Assembly (NCBI RefSeq): GCF_018127785.1
Contig: NZ_CP072389.1
Span: 496,001-560,000 of the forward strand
Source: Prevotella scopos JCM 17725
GTDB lineage: Bacteria > Bacteroidota > Bacteroidia > Bacteroidales > Bacteroidaceae
DNA length: 64,000 bases
Direction: 5' to 3'
A program made the position numbers and the translations under genes. Under the pieces are notes generated by a model that had not been told where the DNA came from, searched no databases, and was given only the letters and a program-made list of their open reading frames with translations. Of this stretch, positions 8,838-14,700 are shown piece after piece (position 1 is the stretch's first letter; every line of letters starts with the position of its first letter).

Positions 8838-9689
8838 ATGAAAGTTATTCAAAAGATTGTTGAACTTCAGAACGAACTATTCTCTTGTCGTAAAGAAAAT
8901 AAATCTATTGGATTAGTTCCAACGATGGGTGCATTGCATGTTGGTCATGCATCACTTGTGAAACAAAGTGTTAAAGACAATGATGTAACGGTCGTTTCTG
9001 TATTTCTTAATCCTACACAATTTAATGATAAGGGTGATTTAGAACGCTACCCTCGTACATTAGAAGCTGATTGTCAGCTTCTTGAAGCTTGTGGAGCAGA
9101 CTTTGTGTTTGCCCCTTCAGTTGAGGAGATCTACCCAAAACCTGACCATCGTCAATTCGATTTTCCACCACAATCAACTGTGATGGAAGGAGCTAAACGG
9201 CCTGGCCACTTCAATGGTGTGTGTCAAGTTGTCAGTAGGTTATTTTATATTGTTCATCCTGATAAAGCTTATTTTGGTGAGAAAGACTGGCAGCAGATTG
9301 CTGTTATCAAACGCCTTGTACACTTCATTGGTATGAATGACAAACTCACGATAGTAGAATGTCCTATCGTTCGTGAGGCTGATGGATTAGCAATGAGCTC
9401 ACGTAACATGTTGTTAACATTCGAGGAGCGTGCAATAGCACCGAAGATATACGAGGCTCTAAGCAATAGTGTTGAGTTTTCTAAGACTCACAGCGTTGCT
9501 GAAACCCATGATAAAGTTATTAAGGATATTAATGCTATTGATGGTCTTGAAGTAGAGTATTTTGATATTGTAGATGGCAACACGCTCCTTGAAGTGAATA
9601 CATGGGAAGCGTATGTTGTAGGTTGTATTACTGTTTATTGTGGTCACACACCAATTCGTCTTATTGATCACATAAAATACAGAGGATAA
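8838..9689 (+). CDS. panC: Pantoate--beta-alanine ligase
   Basis: A 283-residue cytoplasmic ligase that joins pantoate and beta-alanine with ATP to make pantothenate. The N-terminal nucleotidyltransferase signature [13 protein letters not shown] (HxGH-type, about 28-40) is followed by [27 protein letters not shown] and the KMSKS-like SSRN segment, all expected in PanC. Length is normal. It is followed after 3 bp by panD, which supplies its beta-alanine substrate, so the two form a compact pantothenate operon. A near-consensus -7 box (TTACTTTG, 8806-8813) lies 24 bp upstream of the ATG. It is divergent from the glycogen synthase operon. Confidence 0.95.
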   Translation: MKVIQKIVELQNELFSCRKENKSIGLVPTMGALHVGHASLVKQSVKDNDVTVVSVFLNPTQFNDKGDLERYPRTLEADCQLLEACGADFVFAPSVEEIYPKPDHRQFDFPPQSTVMEGAKRPGHFNGVCQVVSRLFYIVHPDKAYFGEKDWQQIAVIKRLVHFIGMNDKLTIVECPIVREADGLAMSSRNMLLTFEERAIAPKIYEALSNSVEFSKTHSVAETHDKVIKDINAIDGLEVEYFDIVDGNTLLEVNTWEAYVVGCITVYCGHTPIRLIDHIKYRG

Positions 9690-9692
9690 AAA

Positions 9693-10037
9693 ATGCTGAT
9701 TGAAGTATTAAAAAGTAAGTTACACTGTGCTATAGTCACAGAGGCAAACCTTCATTATATGGGTAGTATTACCATTGATGAAGACTTGTTGGATGCTGCT
9801 AATATGATAGCAGGTGAGAAGGTTCAAATTGTGAATAACAACAATGGTGAACGCTTTGAAACCTATATTATTAAGGGAGAAAGAGGTTCTGGCTGTATTT
9901 GCCTAAATGGTGCAGCAGCTCGCAAGGTTGTAGTAGGGGATGAGGTGATTATTATCTCTTATGCATTGATGGATTTTGAAGAAGCAAAAACCTTCAAGCC
10001 TTCAATTGTATTCCCTAAGGAAGGCAATCGACTATAA
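9693..10037 (+). CDS. panD: Aspartate 1-decarboxylase precursor
   Basis: 114 residues. PanD is a pyruvoyl enzyme that makes beta-alanine from aspartate. The self-cleavage site is visible as YMGSITID with Gly24-Ser25, the same position as in characterised PanD, and downstream [11 protein letters not shown] and [20 protein letters not shown] are the family core. It is slightly shorter than the E. coli enzyme but complete. The start is 3 bp after the panC stop, so translation is probably coupled. Confidence 0.95.
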   Translation: MLIEVLKSKLHCAIVTEANLHYMGSITIDEDLLDAANMIAGEKVQIVNNNNGERFETYIIKGERGSGCICLNGAAARKVVVGDEVIIISYALMDFEEAKTFKPSIVFPKEGNRL

Positions 10038-10314
10038 ACAGATAGAAAACAGAATTAACTAAAGGATTAACCCTTTGATGATGTAAGTGTAGGGCGTAGC
10101 GTCCTTGCTGATATAAACATACAATCACATTTCTTCTTTCAGAGTAAGATAAGGATATTGTTTATTAATAAGGTGTAACTTAATAATAGATAATCATCTG
10201 CCTACTTGGAAAAAAGAAATGTGATTGTGTGTTTTTCTATGTCCTATATATTGATATACTATTATCGGCTCTATAACGAATCATGTTGGTTGTGTATTGA
10301 TATTCCATCGGTTT

Positions 10315-10390
10315 GGTGCGGGTGCTTAGCACATGTGGTGCGGGTGCTTAGCACTTATGGTGCGGATGGTATGCACCACATGTGCGAAGG
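10315..10390 (+). repeat. 22-bp-unit GTGCGGG/GTGCTTAGCAC array, copy A
   Basis: Two 22-bp units TGGTGCGGGTGCTTAGCACN are followed by a diverged 23-bp unit with GGTATGCACCACA and a closing TGTGCGAAGG. Each regular unit contains the near-palindrome GTGCTTAGCAC. The same 22+22+23 layout recurs at 29916, 57915 and, inverted, 63450. Confidence 0.8.
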
Positions 10391-10405
10391 ATTAATATTA
10401 TTGCT

Positions 10406-10625
10406 GTCCGATAAAAATAAACTGAAAGTTCTGTATCTCTTTACCCATCGGTGTTGCAGCCGTTTTACTTATCCATGGGCTTGGTTTTCAGTTTTAAACT
10501 GTAAGCATTATAAAATGTGCTTATTTTGACAAGGGAAGCCTTATAATAACCAAATAAATTAATGAAATCATAAGTTTAAGTCTATTTTATCTAATACAGA
10601 TAACTCCTCAAAAGTTTTATCGGAC
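10406..10625. mobile_element. MITE-like insert with GTCCGATAAAA inverted ends
   Basis: A 220-bp segment beginning GTCCGATAAAA and ending TTTTATCGGAC, an exact 11-bp inverted pair with weaker similarity continuing inward to CTGTAT on both sides. It sits inside the composite element and is flanked by an imperfect 17-bp direct repeat (GATTAATATTATTGCTG at 10390-10406, GATTAATATCATTGTTG at 10633-10649, two differences). It has no coding capacity. The right copy of the direct repeat is 7 bp away from the insert end, so it is not a clean target duplication. Confidence 0.55.
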
Positions 10626-10798
10626 ACCAATAGATTAATATCATTGTTGTATATTGGAGGGTAGGGATAGAATGTGCGTTAAGCGTATTAAAACTAAGGT
10701 TAATTTGGAGTTGTGTTTAGTTAGAGGCTATATCTTGTGACATCTTAGGCTCTATAACGAATTACCCAAACGATTCGTTATAGAGTCCTATTATCAAA

Positions 10799-10831
10799 AA
10801 AATGAGGGTATGTCGTAATGACACACCCTCT
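10799..10831 (-). terminator. Terminator of the carboxyltransferase operon, related to IS1182-element ends
   Basis: On the minus strand GAGGGTGTGTCATTACGACATACCCTC is a stem-loop (written here across stem, loop and stem: GAGGGTGTGTC, ATTAC, GACATACCCTC) followed by A and seven T. The first arm equals the first 11 bases of both ends of the IS1182-family element at 24875-26735. Confidence 0.75.
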
Positions 10832-10879
10832 TAAGATAATGATAATAGCATCAGTGACGAATGTCAACTGATAGCAGAA

Positions 10880-11308
10880 TTATTCAATAACAACCAATGG
10901 GTCGTCCTCAAGCACAGCCTGACCGACCTTCACTGCAATAGCAGTTACCTTGCCATCCTTCTCAGCTTCGATGTTGTTCTGCATCTTCATAGCCTCAAGG
11001 ACAACAACAGTGTCGCCTGCCTTTACCTCTTGACCGACAGCAACCTCAATAGATGTGATTGTTCCAGGAAGAGGTGCCTTAATAGCTGCAGAACTGTTGA
11101 TTGCAACTGCAGGAGTTGCCTCCTCACTTGCTTCAGCAGCAGCTGGCTTACCAAGCTCAACCTTCTTCTTCTCTGGTTCAGCAGGCTGTTCCATCTGTAC
11201 TGCATACTGCTCACCGTTGACAGATACTTCTGCAACATTCTCGGCATTAATCTCACCAATCTCGACTTTATATTCCTTGCCGTCGATAGTATATTTGAAT
11301 TCTTTCAT
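10880..11308 (-). CDS. Biotin carboxyl carrier protein of an acyl-CoA carboxylase/decarboxylase
   Basis: 142 residues. The N-terminal part ([18 protein letters not shown]) is a small beta domain, followed by an Ala/Pro/Glu-rich hinge (about 40-72) and a C-terminal biotinyl domain (about 73-142) with the biotin attachment motif EAMKMQN, Lys108. It carries the carboxyl group between active sites of a multi-subunit biotin enzyme. It is the last of three close minus-strand genes, 9 bp after the 49-aa gene and downstream of the carboxyltransferase. In Bacteroidota this set belongs to methylmalonyl-CoA decarboxylase or propionyl-CoA carboxylase of the succinate-propionate route; sequence alone does not decide between them. 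Confidence 0.9.
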   Translation of the reverse strand: MKEFKYTIDGKEYKVEIGEINAENVAEVSVNGEQYAVQMEQPAEPEKKKVELGKPAAAEASEEATPAVAINSSAAIKAPLPGTITSIEVAVGQEVKAGDTVVVLEAMKMQNNIEAEKDGKVTAIAVKVGQAVLEDDPLVVIE

Positions 11309-11317
11309 TGTTGTCTA

Positions 11318-11467
11318 TTATGGTTTCTTTGTCATTATCTCGAACTTAGCATCCCACATTGTCTGCTTTGGCAGAATAGTGATAATACCTGGTTCGTTAT
11401 CGTGAACATTGTTTCCGGCAAACTCATAGAGTGCCATTGCAATAGCTGCATATACGTTTTTATCCAT
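11318..11467 (-). CDS. 49-aa OadG-tail-like subunit of the biotin enzyme
   Basis: The reading frame from ATG at 11467 is preceded by a strong AGGAGG ribosome binding site and sits 17 bp after the carboxyltransferase and 9 bp before the biotin carrier gene, so it is almost certainly translated. The protein (MDKNVYAAIAMALYEFAGNN, later EPGIITI, a W and a final MTKKP) resembles the soluble C-terminal tail of OadG/MmdD delta subunits, which carry an AAIxxAL helix, an Ixx(I/V) strand and a W before the end. It has no membrane helix, so it would be a tail-only version. The role, scaffolding or stabilising the complex, is inferred. Confidence 0.7.
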   Translation of the reverse strand: MDKNVYAAIAMALYEFAGNNVHDNEPGIITILPKQTMWDAKFEIMTKKP

Positions 11468-11484
11468 AGTTGCGTGCCTCCTGA

Positions 11485-13050
11485 TTACATTGGCATACAG
11501 CCATGCTTCTTTGCTGGTAAGTCTTGCTTCTTATGAGCCAACTGAGCCAAGCCACGGCAGATGCGGAAACGAGTGTTGCGTGGTTCGATAACATCATCGA
11601 TGTAGCCGAACTGAGCAGCCTGATATGGATTAGCAAACTTCTCTGAGTACTCCTCTTCCTTTTCTGCGAGGAACTGCTTAACATCGCCACCCTGCTCCTT
11701 AACTTCCTTAGCTTCTCTACCACAGAGAACGGCAACAGCACCAGATGCACCCATAACGGCAATCTCTGCACTTGGCCATGCGAAGTTGAGGTCAGAACGA
11801 AGCTGCTTACAACCCATAACGATGTGTGAACCACCATAGCTCTTACGCAATGTGATAGTAATCTTTGGAACTGTAGCCTCACCGTAAGCATAGAGCAACT
11901 GTGCGCCATGAAGGATTACAGCGTTATACTCCTGACCAGTACCTGGGAGGAAACCTGGAACGTCAACAAGTGAAACGATTGGTATATTGAAAGCATCGCA
12001 GAAACGAACGAAGCGCGCACCCTTACGGCTTGCGTTGGTGTCTAATACTCCTGCGTAGGCTGATGGCTGGTTAGCTACGATACCAACACTCTGACCATTG
12101 AAACGAGCGAAACCAGTGATGATGTTCTTAGCAAACTTTGGCTGAACCTCGAAGAACTCTCCGTTGTCAGTTACTGCCTGAATTACCTTGTACATATCGT
12201 ATGCCTGGTTAGGATCGTCTGGGATAATCTCGTTCAAGAGATCTTCCTTGCGGTCGATAGGGTCGGTACACTCTACACGTGGTGCTTCCTCGCGGTTGTT
12301 TGAAGGAATGTAAGAAAGGAGCTTCTTGATAAGGTCCATTGCCTCTTCCTCAGTCTTAGCTGTGAAGCTTGTTACACCGCTCTTTGAAGCGTGAACGCTT
12401 GCACCACCAAGGTGCTCTGCGTCTATATCTTCACCAGTTACGGTCTTTACAACCTTAGGACCAGTCAGGAACATGTAACTTGTCTGCTCCTTCATGATGA
12501 TGAAGTCTGTCAATGCTGGAGAGTAAACCGCACCACCGGCACATGGACCAAGGATGCTTGAGATCTGTGGGATAACACCAGAAGCGAGGATATTACGCTC
12601 GAAGATTTCGCCGTAACCTGCCAAAGCAGAGATACCCTCCTGGATACGTGCGCCACCAGAGTCATTCATACAGATGACTGGTGCACCGTTGGTCATAGCC
12701 ATATCCATTACCTTGCAGATCTTCTGAGCCATTGTTTCAGAAAGCGAACCACCATTTACGGTGAAGTCCTGTGCATAGAGGTAGACGAGACGGCCGTCGA
12801 TAGTTGCTGAACCAGCAACAACACCATCACCGAGGTACTGCTTCTTCTCCATACCGAAGTTATGACAACGATGGAGTTTGAACATATCGTATTCTTCGAA
12901 GCTGCCTTTGTCAACCAGCATTTCAATACGCTCACGTGCAGTGTACTTTCCGCGCTCATGCTGCTTGTCGATGGCCTTCTGACCACCACCTAAGCGTGCC
13001 AACTCGCGCTTCTCCACGAGTGCCTTGATCTTTTCTGTTTGCTTACTCAT
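11485..13050 (-). CDS. Acyl-CoA carboxylase/decarboxylase carboxyltransferase subunit
   Basis: 521 residues, the usual length of PccB/MmdA. It moves the carboxyl group between (methyl)malonyl-CoA and biotin. The N half has the carboxyltransferase core ERIEMLVDKGSFEE, GRLVYLYAQDFTVNGGSLSE, NDSGGARIQEG and the glycine-rich acyl-CoA oxyanion loop GPCAGGAVYSPAL. The C half has VDVPGFLPGTGQEY and SYGGSHIVMG, the second oxyanion site. It is the first gene of the three-gene operon with the 49-aa subunit and the biotin carrier. No biotin carboxylase or membrane beta subunit lies in the window, so a decarboxylating or carboxylating role is open. Promoter box at 13166-13173, terminator at 10799-10831. 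Confidence 0.92.
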   Translation of the reverse strand: MSKQTEKIKALVEKRELARLGGGQKAIDKQHERGKYTARERIEMLVDKGSFEEYDMFKLHRCHNFGMEKKQYLGDGVVAGSATIDGRLVYLYAQDFTVNGGSLSETMAQKICKVMDMAMTNGAPVICMNDSGGARIQEGISALAGYGEIFERNILASGVIPQISSILGPCAGGAVYSPALTDFIIMKEQTSYMFLTGPKVVKTVTGEDIDAEHLGGASVHASKSGVTSFTAKTEEEAMDLIKKLLSYIPSNNREEAPRVECTDPIDRKEDLLNEIIPDDPNQAYDMYKVIQAVTDNGEFFEVQPKFAKNIITGFARFNGQSVGIVANQPSAYAGVLDTNASRKGARFVRFCDAFNIPIVSLVDVPGFLPGTGQEYNAVILHGAQLLYAYGEATVPKITITLRKSYGGSHIVMGCKQLRSDLNFAWPSAEIAVMGASGAVAVLCGREAKEVKEQGGDVKQFLAEKEEEYSEKFANPYQAAQFGYIDDVIEPRNTRFRICRGLAQLAHKKQDLPAKKHGCMPM

Positions 13051-13165
13051 AATTTGAATTTATTTTCTTATTTATAGCTTCTTGTTTTTACTTCAATTAT
13101 CATCTGTAACCTTCAACTCATTATACTCGCAATGAGTTAAAAAGACCTTATAACAGAATCAAATG

Positions 13166-13173
13166 CAAATTTA
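13166..13173 (-). promoter_or_regulatory. -7 box for the carboxyltransferase operon
   Basis: The minus strand reads TAAATTTG followed by C, an exact TAnnTTTG match, 116 bp upstream of the start at 13050. Confidence 0.55.
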
Positions 13174-13400
13174 CTAAAAAAGGTGGAGATAGTTATCTTC
13201 ACCTCTTTAAATATTGTTAAGGTTTTACGTTTAATGACTTCTATCCGTATCTAATTACATAACTCCGTGGGAAAAAGATGGTGTTTAATAGACAAGATGT
13301 ATCTGTTACATGCTATTCTGATGATGATAAATGTTTTTTGAGTTATTGATAAAGCGATAGGTTGCTAATCGTTCTGTGTTTATCATTCACACTTCTATTT

Positions 13401-13533
13401 TGTAATGAAAATTCACATCATGAAAAATAAAAGATGCTCTTTTAGCTTCTAATTAAGGCTTAATTGACTTGTAAGAGATGCCCTTTTGAGGTCTTACTAA
13501 CGCCCTTTTGAAGTCTAATTAAGCACCTTTTAT
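13401..13533 (+). repeat. GATGCCCTTTT/TCTTACTAA tandem unit array, copy 1
   Basis: Degenerate units of about 22-24 bp follow one another: GATGCTCTTTTAGCTTCTAA, then a GACTTGTAAGA bridge, GATGCCCTTTTGAGGTCTTA, CGCCCTTTTGAAGTCTAATT and GCACCTTTTATTGG. The same series occurs inverted at 63002-63137, sharing CTTGTAAxAGATGCCCTTTT and AGGTCTTACTAA. Confidence 0.65.
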
Positions 13534-13773
13534 TGGGTGGTTGTGTAACTGGTTGAAAACTAATTGGTTGTGATTGCGCTAAAAAAACTTCTATTTCGAT
13601 GATTTGCTGTGCTTTTTCATCTTCTTTTTGTTGTAATATTTTACCAGTAAATGTTTGTTTTTAGTAGTCCTTTTCTTAGTTGTGTTTAGATTATTTGATG
13701 CGCTAAATAATAGGGTGGAAAGCCCTTTTTAATTTCACTTTATTGTTATAAGTTAAAAAAAACAAGGTGTGTC

Positions 13774-13805
13774 TTTGTACCACAAATTACCATTTGTACC
13801 ACAAA
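13774..13805. repeat. Direct repeat TTTGTACCACAAA inside a dyad
   Basis: TTTGTACCACAAA occurs exactly twice, starting 19 bp apart (13774-13786 and 13793-13805). The outer flanks GTCTTTGT (13771-13778) and ACAAAGAC (13801-13808) form an inverted pair. This could be a DNA-binding site; no nearby gene makes that clear. Confidence 0.5.
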
Positions 13806-13848
13806 GACCCTTGCCCCGAAAGGGGATTAAATCACTCCAAAGTCGTGA

Positions 13849-14121
13849 TTAGATAACAGAATAAAACATAAGATTAGGCTAAAATTAGAAGTAGCCAACA
13901 ACAATCGTTACGGACACAGAGAGACAGAGGAAGTGCCATGCTGGTATAGATGGGACACCCGTATGACCGACGTGAAAGACCAGCTGCGTGTCATTGCCTT
14001 ATACAATATATCGGGTGTCGTAAGCAAATCCGATTTTGTCCGTGCCCGAATCCTCGGGGAGAGTTTCAGACACTACCTAATATCATCTCTTTTCGTATCA
14101 TCCCACACCTTAAGAGTGTAA
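13849..14121 (+). pseudogene. Possible remnant of a MobC-like plasmid mobilization protein
   Basis: The frame is open from a stop at 13846 to 14121, with GTG at 13933 the first plausible start. The readable part NNNRYGHRETEEVPCWYRWD then DQLRVIALYNISGVVSKSDF and VRARILGESF resembles the ribbon-helix-helix region of Bacteroidota relaxosome accessory proteins, which carry a G(x)SKSxFxRARxxGExF stretch. After the match the frame runs into unrelated sequence and ends, overlapping the opposite gene by 49 bp. No relaxase or oriT was recognised. It is best read as a decayed fragment of a mobilizable element. This is pattern memory, unverified. Confidence 0.35.
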
Positions 14122-14600
14122 TAACTTGTGTGCGTTATATTATTCAAGGGAGAAATAGAAACTCTAAAAAACAAAGTATCATTGAAATGACTATTCTTTA
14201 GTTTCTTATTATATGGGGTTACGATACAGTAAACACTATCATCATAGTTATATTTATCATATTCAACTATTATTTGGTATGGGAGTTCTGGGTGATTATT
14301 TCCAGTATCATCCTTTTTTGTTAGCTTGATTGCGTGCATGTTCATGAAGTTGTCCCATTTAAATCCCTTTTCAACAAAAATACTTTTTACATGTAATAGT
14401 GGGGACACTTTATATTTTACATCCTTGACAAATACACCATTATTTTTGGATTCCTGTTTAGTTAAAGAAAACATTCTTGCTCCATCATAGCCATATCCAT
14501 AATAACCAATTGATATATTTAAGACTTCAAGAAATAATACACACAATGCAATTATCAGGAAACATATAATAATGACTTTTTTTTTCATTTTCATATACAA
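14073..14600 (-). CDS. Hypothetical membrane-anchored protein
   Basis: 175 residues. Residues about 7-27 form one hydrophobic anchor (KKVIIICFLIIALCVLFLEV) after a lysine-rich start, typical of an inner-membrane or signal-anchor protein with a periplasmic domain. The rest is globular with tyrosines and asparagines (YGYGYDGARMF, HPELPYQIIVEYDKYNYDDS). I do not recognise a family. A 50-bp tandem duplication covers the start codon and leader, so the first codons MKKKVII are encoded a second time 50 bp upstream. Its very AT-rich codon use and position next to a mobilization remnant hint at acquired DNA. Confidence 0.55.
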   Translation of the reverse strand: MYMKMKKKVIIICFLIIALCVLFLEVLNISIGYYGYGYDGARMFSLTKQESKNNGVFVKDVKYKVSPLLHVKSIFVEKGFKWDNFMNMHAIKLTKKDDTGNNHPELPYQIIVEYDKYNYDDSVYCIVTPYNKKLKNSHFNDTLFFRVSISPLNNITHTSYYTLKVWDDTKRDDIR

Positions 14601-14667
14601 ATAGGATTAGGTGATACAATAATGACTTTTTTTTTCATTTTCATATACAAATAGGATTAAGTGATAC
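14568..14667. repeat. 50-bp tandem duplication across a start codon
   Basis: Positions 14568-14617 and 14618-14667 are nearly identical; the main difference is ATTAGG against ATTAAG. Each copy contains the lysine-codon tract, the ATG codons and the leader of the 14073-14600 gene. The upstream copy encodes a decapitated start that reads through only a few codons. Confidence 0.8.
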
Positions 14668-14700
14668 GTCATTAAATGACATATCACCCTTCTTGCATTT

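Larger units (their letters stand above)
10267..10788 (+). repeat. Composite intergenic element bounded by GGCTCTATAACGAAT, copy A (interrupted)
   Basis: It starts GGCTCTATAACGAATC at 10267, passes through TGTGTATTGATATTCC and the GTGCGGG array, and resumes after an insert at about 10633 with GATTAATATCATTGTTG, TTGGAGTTGTGTTTAGTT, ending in the hairpin GGCTCTATAACGAAT (10748-10762) / ATTCGTTATAGAGTCC (10773-10788). The same blocks in the same order, without the insert, occur inverted at 63291-63572. Confidence 0.75.
10038..10879. other. Gene-free stretch holding a nested dispersed repeat
   Basis: About 840 bp without a credible gene. It holds a composite dispersed element (about 10267-10788) whose two halves match the inverted copy at 63291-63572, and a 220-bp insert with GTCCGATAAAA ends between the halves. 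The carboxyltransferase operon terminator is at the right end. A 107-codon frame across the repeats is not considered a gene. Confidence 0.75.
13051..13848. other. Gene-free stretch with periodic repeats upstream of the carboxyltransferase operon
   Basis: About 800 bp without a credible gene. It holds the operon promoter box (13166-13173), a degenerate tandem array (13401-13533) shared with 63002-63137, and a 13-bp direct repeat TTTGTACCACAAA (13774 and 13793) inside a dyad, followed by a CCCC-GAAA-GGGG hairpin (13814-13825). Confidence 0.7.

Noticed and set aside
10315..10390. CRISPR array
   Set aside because: The 22-bp units abut without unique spacers, are diverged at a fixed position and there is no cas gene in the window.
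10206..10529. 107-codon open frame on the plus strand
   Set aside because: It runs across the composite repeat, the GTGCGGG array and the start of the MITE-like insert; its protein is Cys/His/Tyr-rich nonsense and no ribosome binding site is seen.
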